This document shows, in pieces, positions 46,901 to 60,018 of a DNA stretch of 64,000 nucleotides (the first letter of the stretch is position 1; each line of letters opens with the position of its first letter). The translations under genes and the position numbers were made by a program. The notes below the pieces were generated by a model that saw only the letters and a program-made list of their open reading frames with translations, was not told where the DNA came from and did not search any database. The stretch is from Hirsutella rhossiliensis. Taxonomy: Eukaryota; Ascomycota; Sordariomycetes; Hypocreales; Ophiocordycipitaceae. The DNA lies in NCBI RefSeq assembly GCF_020360975.1, contig NW_025408669.1, forward strand, positions 248,001 through 312,000, written 5' to 3'.

Positions 46901-49775
46901 TATTTATATATATTATAGGAATCGCTATAAGGTCCTCTAAAGTTATCTCTTAGTATCTTATCGAGAGTACTACTTCCTATATAATAAATTCGTTTTTCTC
47001 TAGTCTTATTGCCTTTAGAGTTTATTAATTAAATAGTCCTTAGGCTAGTTATATTACGCTAATTATATTAGTTATAAACCTAACTTCCTTTAGTACTTAT
47101 TAGACTTCGAGGTAGTTATAATCTAATTTTTTATAAGTAAGGTAAGTAAGCTTAATTAGTTCGACCTAGTATTCTTTATCTTATTCTTTAACTTATACTA
47201 AGGCTACTATAAGTTTTCCTTATAGATATTTAAGGAGGAGTAAACTACTCTCTATATTATCTTTAGCTACTTTTATAACCGTTATCGTAGCTCTATAGGG
47301 TCTTATATTACTCTCTACTTTCTCTAGGGCTTAGAATTTAGTGCTTTCTATACCTTAGGCTATATCTACGTATCTTATACTAAGTCTCTCGCTTAGTTAG
47401 GGAATAAAGTCGATTAAGTAATTTAAAGGGATTAAGATTTTTTTATATATCATTTCTCTAACGACTTTATCTATAAGTCTATCGAACTTCTTATCTAGAT
47501 CTACTTTATATCTATAGTATATAAGGATAATCTTTAGGCTAGTTTTTACTATTCTCGTTATCTTAATTTCCTTTATATCCTCTTTAACTCTTTATCTTCT
47601 CCCCTTATAAGTATTAATCCCTATCGTAGTTATATAGATTATTTAATTATATATATCGCTTTATTATATATTATCCGTAATTATAATAACCGATATCCTT
47701 CCTACTTATTTTCTTATATCGCTTACTTTTAGATTCCTTAGCTTCTACTTATACGGGCTTCTATATCTCTAAAACTAGTCCAGGAAACTAGATTCTCTTT
47801 TACTAGTAGCTTAATTTAAGTAAGATAGTATAACTATAGCTTTAACCTATTTTATAAGTAGTAATATAAAGGAGTCTAGCTATATATCTACCTAGTATAC
47901 GATAAGCCTTTAAATATATATACCTATTTAAGAAAACCTATTAATAAGTACTAGGGGAATTACGCTTTTATTATCTTTTCTTTTAAGATAAAAAGTCCTA
48001 TTTACTACTTTATATATTATAAATCCGATCTTATAGTCCTAAGAGTATACCTTATACTTATTAGGGTAGTATCTTTTTTTACCGTAATAAAAGTATCTCT
48101 TAAGCTAGTTAAAAGTATTAACCTAAAACTATATATATTAATTATATAGGTAGTAAAATCCGATAGTATTTACGCTACCTCCTTATCTATAACTTAAAGA
48201 GTAGCCTTTACTACTAACGCGTTTTTATTCCCTATTAAGCTAGTTAAATATCTACTCTTATTAGCGAGTAAGGTTAATCTTTATATCTTTAAAGGCTTTT
48301 ATTAAGTCTAAGATCTCCTTTACGGGCTATCTAGGTTTCTTATCTATTTTCTTTAACTCTTTAGGAAGTTTTTCTTCGCCCCTATTAGATTTAGCTTCCT
48401 CTATTACTTAATTAATTTCCCTAAAAAGCTAGTCTTTCTTTAGGTTATTAAGCTTTTAATTATAGACTTTAGATACTATATCTCGTCGCTTAACGTCCTA
48501 GCGAGGTACTAAGTAGTTATTAATTATATAGATAAGGCTTTTATATAGGAGTTTCGAGATAACTTTAGATATCTTCCTATTTCTCTCTATAACGTTAATA
48601 ATAAGCTCCTTTAGTATTATATAATAGATAAAGTATAACTAGACTCTAGATTCTTCCTAGCCGTTAGGTTATACCTTATACTATAGGTATAAGTAGAGAC
48701 TAAGCTATTCTATAACTTTTATAATAGTCTTAGGCTTTTTAGTATTATAATAGTTTAAGCGGTCGTTAGTAGTTTCTAGTTATTTAATATTATATATATA
48801 GTAGTATTAAAGGAGTCTCTTCTTTACTTCTTCCTAGGTAAGTCTATCTATAAGAATTTTAATAGTAGGGGCTTATATAAAGGAGATATAGACTTTAAGC
48901 TAGTTTATTTTATCTTTATCGTAGATATAGTTAATACGTATCTCCCGTTTAAACTTCTTAAGGAATTTAGTTATATTTTTACCGTTAAATTTACTAATAA
49001 GTAAGAGTTATAGTTAGCGGAGTCTTCCTATAAGGTTATCTTAGCTTCTAGTAAGTATATCTCTAAGTCTATTAGTAATCTTATTAATATCTACCTTAAT
49101 TTTCTTTATATCGCTAGTAGTAGGATTAGATAATCCCTTTTAACGGCTAGCGTTTCTAGATATAGTATGCCTATAGATTATAAGGTTACGAAATTTAAAG
49201 TTAGAGTTTTTAGAGTTAAAAGATATCTTATTATAACTATCTTATTACTTACTTTCTTATCTATTAGCGGGAGGTAAGCGTTCTCTATAAGCTACTATAT
49301 AAAGGAGAGCTAAGGTTAAGGTTATTAGGGTATCCCTCGTTAGTACCTATATTAGTATTATTAGTGCGTATATAAGTAAGAGGTCTTAGTAAGGTTCTAG
49401 AACGGTCTAGATTACGCTATCGTTATTATTTATATCTTTTAAAGTATTATATAAAGATCGTAGTTTCTTAACTAAGTCGCTAGTATTAAGGGTTATAGGG
49501 CCGATAATAAGAGCTTAGGGTTTTTTAATATTAGCTTATTACTTTTCCTTTACTACTAGCGAAGGTATTATCTAATTATTTATTTCCCGGTAAGTCTATC
49601 GCCTTATTAAGTCCCTAACTCTAGCTATTAAGGTAGTTACTACTTTAATTATTAAATCCCTAGATTTTATTTTTTCTAAATAGTACCGTTATCCTCTAGG
49701 TATTCTCGGCTTTATAAAGCTACTCGTCGCTATATAAATAGAAGGGAATAATAAGTTTATGCCCTAGAGACTAGT
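46901..49775 (-). pseudogene. Gypsy-E gag region
   Basis: About 2.9 kb between the 5' LTR and protease on the minus strand, the place of gag. RIP stops are dense and I cannot point to a certain zinc knuckle or start codon, so the call rests on position. Confidence 0.5.
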
Positions 49776-50150
49776 TTTAATAGGGATAAGGGTATATACC
49801 TAAAGTACGCGTAGTACGTAGCTAAGGATTAGTAGAGTAATTAACTACGTAATTATCTAATTATCGGTCCTATATATAGCTCTAAGGGCCTTAGGTTATA
49901 GATATAAGTCTTAGAGATTTCTTTACTCTATACCTCTTTATCTTTACTAGAGTCGCGTAACTAGCGGCCTCTTCTTTAAAGGGGAAAAACAAAAATTAAA
50001 TTAACTATAATTAAAGAAGATGCTTAATTAGATAATTAAGGTCTTTATAAAGCCTTTAAGTATACTTCGAAGTAAGTTAGAAGGGGGGGTGCTAAGGGTC
50101 TTATCCCTTTAACGGGCTAATATCTATAGGGGTGCTATCTTACCTATTAA
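49776..50150 (-). repeat. Gypsy-E 5' LTR
   Basis: 375 bp, followed on the right by the TSD AGTAG and Copia-F sequence. The sequence next to the LTR on the internal side (minus strand ACTAGTCTCTAGGGC) may be a RIP-altered primer-binding site, but I cannot assign a tRNA. Confidence 0.85.
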
Positions 50151-50155
50151 AGTAG

Positions 50156-51492
50156 CTTTTTTAGTTAGTCTTCCTATCTTAACCTTTAAGGGGGTAAGAA
50201 AGGCACTTCTCTTAAAAGATTACCTAGCTACCTTTTTATCCTTACTTTAAGAAGTAAAGGAAGGTATAGGGCCTAATATAGTTATTAAAGAAGACTAACT
50301 TCTCCTTTATTTCGATCGTTTTTCCGACTTCTACCTAACGCTAATAAAAGACGGTTCCTATAAAGCGTTTATAGTAGGCCGGCCTTTTAAGCTACTATTC
50401 GTAAGGAAGGTATATAAAAGAGACCTCTTAGACCTACTAGTAAACTAAAAGTAGCTAGAAAAACACCCCTTTAAAGACTAGTTTTTCTAGGCCTAAAAGG
50501 ACTACCTAGCCTTATATAAGGAGATAGGGTCTTTTAAAGAGGTCCTTAAGGAAAGGGTAAGAGGAAAATAGGTCCTTAGCTATAAGTAGGTCTTTATCTA
50601 TAAGACTAATAAATATAGCTTCCTTTAAAAGTATAAAGCCTAGCTAGTTATTTATAAGAACTAGTAAGAAAAAGGGGATCTTCTTACTAAGGTAACTACC
50701 TTAGTAAGGATATCTTTTTAGACCCTTATAGCTATAGTAGTAGAATTCGACCTCGAACTTAATAAGATAGATATAGTTAACGCCTTTATTAACTACTTAC
50801 TTAAGAAGAAGAAGTTATCTATATATAACTTCCTCTTAGTTTTTAATAGCTAGGAAAGGTTCTATAGCTTTAGAAAGCTCTATACGGACTATAAAGATTA
50901 CCCTTTCTTTAGTAATAGTATTTAAATAAGTTCCCTTAAAGCCCTAGGCTTTAAGAAAGTCCCTTAGGAACTATATATAATATAAAAGGGAAAATTTAAA
51001 GTCTTCTTTTATATTAATAATATTATCTAGGCCTACCTAAAAAAGGAAGAAGTAACTACTAGGGAGGCTATATAAGGCCTATAATAAAGGTATAAGATAA
51101 TTAAGCTAAAGGAGCTAAAGTAGTTCTTAGGGATATAAATCCTTTAGAATAGGTCCTAATAAACTAGCTAGCTTACCTAGGACGCTTATATTAATAAGGT
51201 CGCTTATAAATTCCTCCTTAATCCTCTTAATAAAAAGCTTCCCTTTATACCTATATTAAATAAAGAGCATTTACCTAATCCGTCCTTTTAAGCTAGAGAG
51301 TAAGAGAAATACTAATATTAATAAAAGGTAAGCTCCTTACTTTTTTTTAGCTATTTCTACTAGACCGGATATCTCTTTTACGGTCTCTTAGCTAGCTAGG
51401 TATAATTAGAATCCTAGCCCTAAGCACTAAGAAGTAGTAGACTAAGTAATCCTTTATCTCTATTTAATAAGATTATATAGTTTATGCCTAGG
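50156..51492 (+). pseudogene. Copia-F reverse transcriptase and start of RNase H
   Basis: Collinear with Copia-G about 26695-28010. The RT catalytic box reads Y-I-N-N at 51010-51021, both Asp changed to Asn. It is cut at 51492 by Gypsy-B inside the linker before RNase H; CTAGG at 51488-51492 is the left TSD copy. Confidence 0.82.
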
Positions 51493-51962
51493 TATTACGA
51501 CTATAGTTAGCGGGCTATAGGAGAGCTAGCTACGTTTATATAATAAGGCGGCTTAGAATAATAGTTAAGATAAGAAGTTATTTAGGCTTAGCTTACCTAG
51601 AGAGTATATAAGCTAAGTAAGCTTTATATAAATAGATTACTAATTAAGAGCATAGCCTATAAGTAAGCTATAATAAGCTATAAAGGGGATTATAGCTAAG
51701 ACCGTAATTTAAAGATAGTCTCTATAAGTATATATAGCTACCTACTTTTACTCTTTTAGATAGATAGCTTTCTAGCTTTTAATATAGATCTTTATTACGA
51801 TTCTATCTTTAATTTTAATTACCTAGTTATAGTCTATAGTCTATAACCTCTAACTTATTACTAACGTAATATACTTATTATTACTTAGACCACGCCCTAT
51901 TATATCTACTAATATAAACCCCTTAATAGGTTTATCCCTTAAGAATAATACTAGTTATTATA
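51493..51962 (+). repeat. Gypsy-B 5' LTR
   Basis: 470 bp. It contains the TATA-like run at about 51721-51736 and AGCTTTTAATA at 51774-51784. Confidence 0.9.
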
Positions 51963-51973
51963 CGTTAAAAGCT
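51963..51973 (+). promoter_or_regulatory. putative self-priming primer-binding site of Gypsy-B
   Basis: CGTTAAAAGCT follows the LTR. Its complement AGCTTTTAACG matches the LTR segment AGCTTTTAATA at nine of eleven positions, and the two mismatches are a CG-to-TA change, which RIP produces. This supports the Gypsy-A observation from an independent copy. Confidence 0.55.
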
Positions 51974-54060
51974 CTTATTTAGTATAATACCGCGTTACTT
52001 TAAGTAATATCGTAACTATTAATATACCTATATAGTAAGCTAGATTAACTAACTCTAGACCTACTATATTGCCTTAGGATATAATATATAAGATTATCGC
52101 CCTTTAATATAAGGTATAGTTACTTAAGAATAAAGGAGGTAATAGATAAGTTAAGGACCTTAAAAAAGTAGTTAAACTAAAATAGCTAGGACTATTTAAT
52201 AGTACTTATAGCACGCTTCGAGACTATCTTACTTAACTTAAGGCTTACTATTAGTTTTACCTTACTAAACTCTTAGACCTAGTTAAAAAGGTACTTTATA
52301 TAGGAAATTATTTATCTAGAATAGTACTCGCTTAGTTTAGACCTATTATAAGGGATTTTCTTAATAACTAACTACTAAGATAAGATAATAAGATAGATAA
52401 AGTCTTTACTAGTTTCTAAAGATTTAAAGAATCTATTATAAAGGTATTTAGAATAACTAATAAGGAATAAAAAGCTAAATAAAAACTTTAAGAACTTTAA
52501 TAAAGGATCTTAGTATTAGATTATATTATAAAGTTCCGTTAAGTTACCTTAAAACTTAATTAAGACGATAAACCTCTTATATTATAATTCTACGATAGGC
52601 TTAAAGAAGAAGTTAAGGATAAGCTTTATAAGGAAAATCGACTTAATAACCTCTTAGACTATATTATTATAGTAATATAAATCGACGATAGATAGTATAT
52701 ATAGTACTAAGAAAAGAAATAAGAAAGAGGAAACTAAAACCCTTCTTATAAGAATAACTTTAACTAACGCGCTAACTATAAAAAGAAGCGTAAAACTCCT
52801 ATTACCTATACTTATATAACTAACCTAGGTAAGATAGATTTAAATATAATATAAAAAAGTAAAAGAAAGTATTTTAATTATAAGAAGCTTAGATATTACT
52901 TTAAAGAATATAAATAACCTTATAAGGAGAAGAAAACCTACTAAGTACTAGCTATAAAAGGTAGGAAATACCTAAATACTACTAATAGATAGGAACTAAA
53001 GTATAAACTCCTTAGTTAGACTATATACTATAACGATAAATATATAGTATACTTAAACGATAAGAACGGTATTAAATAGTTCCTAAAGCTATTAAAGAAG
53101 ACCCTTATAATAATATAAGAAAGGGATCCTAAAATATAGAAATAAGTTAAATTTATAGAACTAAAATACCCTTATCTTAAAGGAGTCTTTTAAGAGTAGA
53201 TTAAGAAAAATAGTAAACGATTCTAAGAAGATATATAAAATAAAAATCGATAATAATAATAGGTAGTTTATAAATAATATAATAAAAAGGATATAAATAT
53301 AGCCCTTATACTTATAAAACTTAAAAAATAACCTAAAGAGGAATAATAAAGTATCGACGATATAAGCTCTAAAGAATAAGAAATACTTAGAGAAATAAAA
53401 GATAAGAATAAACTTATACTACTACCCTTACTATTAAAGGAAAATACTTTAATTAAAGAATATACTTTATACTTTAAAGAATTTAAAGAAGTACTTAAAA
53501 TTAGAACTTAATAAATACCTTAAATTCTTATAGAAAACTAATAAGCTATATTAATTCGATATTAACCGGTACTATATAAAGGAGACTATACTATAGCTAT
53601 CGCTATAAACGATACCTTTATAGCTCTATAATAAGAATAGTAACTATAAGGAGAATTTAAAGACGATCTATAAATACTACTTACTTATAAGTATTATAAG
53701 TATATTTTATAGATATTATACGTCTACCTAGATTATATAATATACTTTTAGATAAAGGCACGATATAACGCTTTCTTAGTTAGGTTTAAAGGATAAGTAC
53801 TTTTAAAACCCTACTTATATATAAAACTAAACTATTAGAAAATTAATTAACGCTACTTAAACGACTAAGTTATATTATTAAAACCTAATTATAGCACGCT
53901 ACTTAAATACCGCGATAATTATAGTTTATTAATACGATATCTTTTAGAGATATATAAAATCGATAAATACGCTAAAATAAAAAAATAATATAGCGCTACT
54001 TACTTTAAGGTATTTAAACTATTAATCTTTTAAATACTTATATAATAAATTAAATATAAT
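51974..54060 (+). pseudogene. Gypsy-B gag
   Basis: Collinear with 20966-23060 of Gypsy-A. The RIP-degraded CCHC knuckle lies near 52870-52910. Dense TAA/TAG stops. Confidence 0.7.
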
Positions 54061-57000
54061 AAAGAAGATTAAAACGAATATATATACTTAAACTATATAG
54101 TTTATAAATATAAAAAAGTATAAGTATAGTATAAACGATATAATAGTATATTAAAAGATTATTAGTAATATATATAAAGGCTATAGGCTATATTTAACTA
54201 AGGAAAATTCGATATAGAAATACTATGCGAAAAATAAAAAGATATTAAACGAAAACTTAACTTTTAATATAAAAATAAATAAAATTATAAAGTATAGTAT
54301 ATAATTAACTATAAAGTAGTATAATATAAACGATATAGCGTTAAGAAATAAGAAATCTTTAATTAGCTATAAGAAATTAGTTTCTTAAGCCTTAATATAA
54401 TACTATATAACGAAAATATAAAGAAACGATATTAATAATAAATTAAAGAAGAATACCTAAATAAAATAAATAAGGACCTAGTAAAAATTAAGGTACGCTA
54501 TCTATAAAAGGGCTATAGACTAGTACGATATAATAAGATCTAAGGACCCTATATATAGTAATAGTAAGTTATAGTAACTAAATAGTATTAGATATTTAAA
54601 TCGCGGGATATTATATACGTATACCTTTAAACTATAGTATAATAGGTAATTATATTTTACTTAGAGTTATTAATCGTTACCGACTTATATAAAGATATAA
54701 GAAAGATCTATATAAACTTATAAATATCGAAGGAGAGGCCTTTAACTATAATAATAGAATTAATAATATAAAGATTAATTACCTTAATATTAATATCTAG
54801 GGCTAGATAAATAAGTTAACTTTAATATTATAGATATTAAAGAATATAACCTTATATTAAAGCTTTTATAGCTATAAGAGAGCAACCTACTAATTAACTA
54901 AAAAACTAGCTAGCTACGTTAAAATAAAGGTATAAGTTTTTAGGACTAGTAGATTTAAAAGAAAGTAAAATTTTATAATAATTTAGCTACTAAATAAGAT
55001 AAAAGGGATAACCGTTTAAGTAAATTATTATAGGCTTTAGCGATATAAATAAAAATAGTAACTAAACTAGTAGATATAAAATTAACTAATAAGACCTACG
55101 TACTAACTAATATAGCTATATAACTTAGTATCCGATATAAATAGAATAAAGGATATAATATAAAGGTCTAAAGAGTTATTGCTACTCTAAGGAAAGACCT
55201 TAAATAAATTAATAAAGAGCTTAAGTTAAGAGAAACTAGCTCTTAAGAGAAAGAATAAAGCTTATAAGATAGAATAAAGAATATCCCTTAAGAATACTAG
55301 AAATATAATAAACTCTTTAAGGAAGAACTTAAGATAGGGTTACCTAAATATAGCTAATAAGACTATAAAATTTATCTTAAGGATAGAATAACGCCGACGT
55401 TATATAAGATTTATAACCTAAATAAAAAGTAATTATAAATACTATACGACTACCTTAATAAGAATCTATAAAGGGGATATAGATAAACGTTAATATCTAA
55501 AGTAAGCTACCTAGTTATATTTATTTTAAAGAAAAATAATAAGCTATAACTAGTTAATAACTATAGACGCTTAAACGATATTATAATAAAGGACTAAATA
55601 CTATTACCGCTTATATTAGAACTATAAGATCGACTATATAGTAAAATATAGTTTATAGCCCTTAACCTTAAAAGCGCCTATAACTTAATATATATAAAAA
55701 AGGGATATAAATAGATAATAGCCTTTAAAACGAAATTTACCCTATCTATAATAAAGAATTCCTTATAATTATTTAAGCTTTTAAGGAATTTTAATATTAC
55801 TATCTTAGAAGTAAATATAAAGTTAAGGTTTATATAGATTATAAGAATATCTTATATTTTATAATAATATAATAGTTAAACGGATAATAGATCTAATAGG
55901 CCTAATATATATTAAAATTCGACTACGAAATAATCTATAAAAAAGAAATAGAAAACGGTCGAGTTAATACCCTTCCTTAGTCGACGAAGTAACTATAATA
56001 TAAGAGCACCTATAGTAAAAGAATAGCTCTTAGAAATCAACGAAAATAGAAACTACTAGTAATAATAGCTAAATATAATATATAAAGTATAACCTAATAA
56101 CTTAACTTATTAAAAGATCCTAAAATAGATAAAAGAATATAAAGTACTAAATAGATATAATATAGGATATTTAAAAGTTCTAATATATTAAAATAAAATC
56201 TAGATACTACTAGAATTATAAGATAAAGTAATATAAGAAATATATAAATATCTAATATATAGATACTAAGGAATCTAAAGAATAATAAAATAGATTAAAC
56301 GATAATATAACTTCTTATAGCTTAAGGAAGTAGTATAATAAGTTATTAAAGAATATAAACTTTATATATAAAGTAAAGCTAAATAATATAAACTATATAA
56401 AGAATTATAACCGCTACTAGTACTAGAGAAACTATAGGATTTAATAGCTTTTAATTATATTATAAAGCTACTACCGTTAAAAGAACTTATAACTAATATT
56501 AAGTATAATAGTATATTTATTATTACCGATAGACTAATAAAGTATAAGTACTTCTTACTATATAAAGAAGTAAGTAATATAAAAGAGCTAGTATATATAT
56601 TCCTATAAATTATTATTATTAATTATAAACTATTAAATAAGATTATCTTTAATAAAGGAAGTACGTTTATAGCTAAGTTTTAGTAAGCTCTTATAGTATA
56701 ATTAAGAACGAAATATAAGCTTAGTATAGCTTATTACTTATAAATAGATAGATAAATAAAACGACTTAATTAAACGCTTAAATAATACTTATAATACTAT
56801 ATTAGCTATAAATAAAACGATTAAGTTAAATAGCTATTAATAGTATAACTAGCTTATAATAGCTTAGTTATAGAAATAACTAAGCTCTTATTAGTATATA
56901 CTAATTATAGATATAACTTAGAAGTATTTAAGGTTACTTAATAAGGACTATAAGCGGAATAAGTAATACTATAAGTAGATTAGCTATAAAAATTATATAA

Positions 57001-57460
57001 AGAAATATAATAAGAACTTTAATTTATTAAAGAATAAATATCTACTTACTATAATTAGAAAAGATTATAGGGACTAATCTTTTAAGAGGGAGATATAGTT
57101 TACCTTATATAACGAAATATTAAAATAAAATAGCTAGGTAATAAATTAGATTTTAAGAAACTTAGACTATTTAAGGCTAAGAAAACTATTTTAAAAGTTA
57201 ACTATAAACTTTTACTACTAATAATAATATAGATATACCTAATATTTTATATCTTATTATTAAAACTAGCGCTATAAAATGCTAAACTATAAGAAAAAAT
57301 CGAAGTTAACGATAATTAAGAATATAAAGTAAAATAAATACTAGATATAAGAAAATAAGGTTAGTAATAAGAATACCTTATTAAGTAAAAGGGATATAGA
57401 CTAAAGGAAAATACCTAGGACTACTTAAGTACTTAACCTACTATAGTTCTTTACTTTAAT
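54061..57460 (+). pseudogene. Gypsy-B pol, internally deleted
   Basis: Protease remnant near 54625, RT N-terminal half at about 55330-55740, then an abrupt jump into RNase H at 55741 that removes the RT catalytic box. Integrase is at about 56030-57140 and the chromodomain at about 57320-57430. Stops throughout. Confidence 0.8.
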
Positions 57461-58188
57461 AGTTCTATTAGTAAAATCTACCCTAGGTATTATAAAATCG
57501 CTTAACGAACTAATAGCATTCTAATTAATTATATTAAATCTACTTATAGACTAAATATCGACTACTACTTTAGATTCTTAGCGCTTAGCCTTATTAAGGT
57601 TATCTAAGGAATAAAGGCCCTAATAACCTATCTTAGTACCCTTTATCTTTAGCTAGCGCTTTTAACGGCGAAGCCGCGCTAAATAAGCTAAGGCTTTATT
57701 TAGGTTAGCTTAAGCTTTTAATATTCGCTCCTTACTAATTTCTTCTTCTTTATTTAATCGATTAGAATTTAGATTTATTTAGGATACTAAGAAATATATT
57801 AGCTATAAATAATAAGTAGGATAATAAAGTTACTAATAAGAGCTAATCGCTACGCTTAATATATTATAAGAACGACCCTACTATATATATTCGGTATACT
57901 TAGAAGATTTCTCTAGTATTTTATAGTAGAAGCCGCGCGATAAATAAAAAGAATATAGTATAACGTCGAAACTAAGACGATTAATAGACTTAACTAAATA
58001 AATACGCTTAAAGGTCTTATAAGAATAATCCTTAAATACGCGACTAAATATACTATTAGTAGTATATCTTAAGGGATAGAAAGGACGAAATAGGGAATAT
58101 ATATACGCGCGATAAGAGTATATTTATATATAGTGGCTAAGGTAGTAGTAGGTCTTATAGATAAGACTAAAAGGGAGGGGAGATATCG

Positions 58189-58658
58189 TATTACGACTAT
58201 AGTTAGTAGGCTATAGGAGAGCTAGCTACGTTTATATAATAAGGCGGCTTAGAATAATAGTTAGGATAAGAAGTTATTTAAGCTTAGCTTACCTAGAGCG
58301 TATATAAGCTAAGTAAGCCTTATATAGATAGATTACTAATTAAGAGTATAGCTTATAAGTAAGCTATAGTAAGTTATAAAGGGGATTATAGCTAGGACTA
58401 TAATCTAAGGATAGTCTCTATAAGTATATATAGCTACCTACTTTTACTCCTTTAAATAAATAGCTCTTTAGCTTTTAATATAGATCTTTATTACGATTCT
58501 ATTTTTAATTTTAATTACTTAGTTATAGTCTATAGTTTACGACCTCCGACTTATTACTAACGTAATATACTTATTATTACTTAGACTACGCCCTATTATA
58601 TCTACTAATATAAACCCCTTAATAGGTTTATCCCTTAGGAATAATACCGGTCGTTATA
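58189..58658 (+). repeat. Gypsy-B 3' LTR
   Basis: 470 bp, ends GTCGTTATA before CTAAG. Confidence 0.9.
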
Positions 58659-58663
58659 CTAAG

Positions 58664-59240
58664 AGGGTAGGGAAGGAAATTAGCTACTAAAATCTTCTTT
58701 TATTTAAGCGATTCGTCCTTTATAGATAATTCCTTAGATAGAAAGAGCTTATAAGGGTATATTATATCCCTTTTTAAAGGAACTATTACTTAGAGAGCTT
58801 TAAAATAAGCTACCGCTATAACCTTTAGTATAAAGGCAGAGCTACTAGCTCTTTTAAAAGCGTTAAAAGAAGCGATCTTCCTTAGCTAGCTATTAATATC
58901 TCTATAACTATAAATTCTAACCCTATTAGCTATAGAATATAATAATATATAGACTATATAAATTCTTATAAAGGAAAATAGTAAGCTATTAACCTAGCTA
59001 TAGTATATTAATATCTATTTATATTAGTTACGCTAAGAGGTCTAAAAGGGACTTATTTCCGTCTATTAAGTTTTAATAGTATTAATAAAAGCTAACGATC
59101 TTATAAAGCCCTTACTAAAGTAGAAGCTAGCTATATCTTTATAGTAAATTAGGCTAGAAGACGTTTAAGAAAAGCTATCCTTAAAAGCCTACCTTAAGAG
59201 TCTACGAGAAGAGCTAATAGTACGTAAGAGGAAGGAGACG
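58664..59240 (+). pseudogene. Copia-F RNase H and gag-pol C-terminus
   Basis: Collinear with Copia-G 28011-28107 plus 33524-34005. At 58749-58766 it shows the uninterrupted site into which Gypsy-C inserted in Copia-G, confirming the ACAGG duplication there. RIP-dead. Confidence 0.8.
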
Positions 59241-59542
59241 TCTATAGCTAAAGAGAGGAATTAGGACTTATCCTAAAAGAGGGCCCTTAGCTTAATTAGG
59301 ACTTATTCTTCTTAAAGGCCCCCTTTTTAAGGACTTATCCTTAGAGAAGCCCCCCTTTCTTATAGGACTTAATTTCCTCTTTAAGGCCCCTTTTTCCTAA
59401 AGTAGGTCTAAAAGAGCCTAGGGCTAAAACCTAGATTTCTTAAGTAAGAGATAAGTATAGACTAAGACCTCCTTTATACGCTTACTAGCCTAGGTATTTA
59501 GCTTTACCCTTTCTATAAGGGCAAGCTATAGCTAAGGGGGTA
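59241..59542 (+). other. Copia-F 3' untranslated region
   Basis: No coding sign, conserved with 34006-34282. Ends in the purine run AGCTAAGGGGG. Confidence 0.6.
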
Positions 59543-60018
59543 TATTATAAAGCGTAGCTTAATTTCGTAGTTCTTAGAGATATCCCTTAGTATAGGGGAC
59601 CTAAGAAGCTAAAAAATAGGTTTTAAGAAAGGAGCTAAAAAGAGGTATAAAGAGGAGGGTAGGGGTAAGAGGGGAAGTAAAAGTAGCGATAGCTTCTTAT
59701 AAAGGTAGTAAAAGATAAGATAGATATACTAGTAATAGCTAGAAAAAAAGAGAAAAACTAGTAAAAAGCTTAGTAGTTAAAAGAATATTAGTAGCTTCTT
59801 TAAGTAAGATCTTCTTTATTAATTAAGATACTAAATAGGTATAAAGAAAGGCGTTAGATAGAGGAAAGAAGGATAATTAAGGTAATATAATAATTATTCC
59901 CTTACTATAATTACTACCCTAGTAAGAATTAAATCTCTCTACCCTACCTATCCGACCCCTTACTTTTAATTTTACCTTTATATATTTTTATATACTTCTT
60001 ATATCTCTCTTTATAAGA
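59543..60018 (+). repeat. Copia-F 3' LTR
   Basis: 476 bp, ends TTATAAGA, followed by TSD GTCTT (60019-60023). Confidence 0.87.

Larger units (their letters stand above)
18056..50150 (-). mobile_element. Gypsy-E: large Ty3/gypsy element with a long extra 3' region
   Basis: Bounded by 375-376-bp LTRs with inverted ends TTTAATAG...CTATTAA and TSD AGTAG (18051-18055 and 50151-50155). The target matches Copia-G at about 26690. Without the nested Gypsy-A its length is about 12.56 kb, very long for Ty3/gypsy. On the minus strand it has 5' LTR, gag, protease, RT, RNase H and integrase in gypsy order, ending near 42850. About 4.9 kb then follow before the polypurine tract (GGGAGGAGT, 18440-18432) and 3' LTR. 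Strong RIP throughout. A second copy enters the window at 1-1633. Confidence 0.85.
51493..58658 (+). mobile_element. Gypsy-B: second copy of the chromodomain gypsy, with internal deletion
   Basis: 7.17 kb with 470-bp LTRs at 51493-51962 and 58189-58658. The TSD is CTAGG (51488-51492) and CTAAG (58659-58663), one G-to-A apart. It is the same family as Gypsy-A and serves as its uninterrupted reference: the Copia-G insertion site in Gypsy-A corresponds to about 54083-54087 here. About 0.65-0.7 kb of RT/RNase H is missing at 55740/55741. Polypurine tract AAAAGGGAGGGGAGA at 58169-58183. Confidence 0.9.
2213..60018 (+). mobile_element. Copia-F: RIP-dead Ty1/copia element carrying most of the nested block
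   Basis: A full-length Copia spread over 57.8 kb because four elements inserted into it. Its own sequence is 2213-2406, 8673-9697, 15640-18055, 50156-51492 and 58664-60018. The TSD is GTCTT (2208-2212 and 60019-60023). The target is integrase of another Copia (Copia-H) in opposite orientation. The segments join collinearly when compared with Copia-G. All coding parts are dead: stops throughout, protease D-S-G changed to N-S-G near 16456, and the RT Y-V-D-D box changed to Y-I-N-N near 51010-51021. Confidence 0.85.

Noticed and set aside
49761..49775. tRNA primer-binding site next to the Gypsy-E 5' LTR
   Set aside because: The sequence CTAGTCTCTAGGGC could be a RIP-altered TGG start, but I could match it neither to a tRNA nor to the LTR itself.
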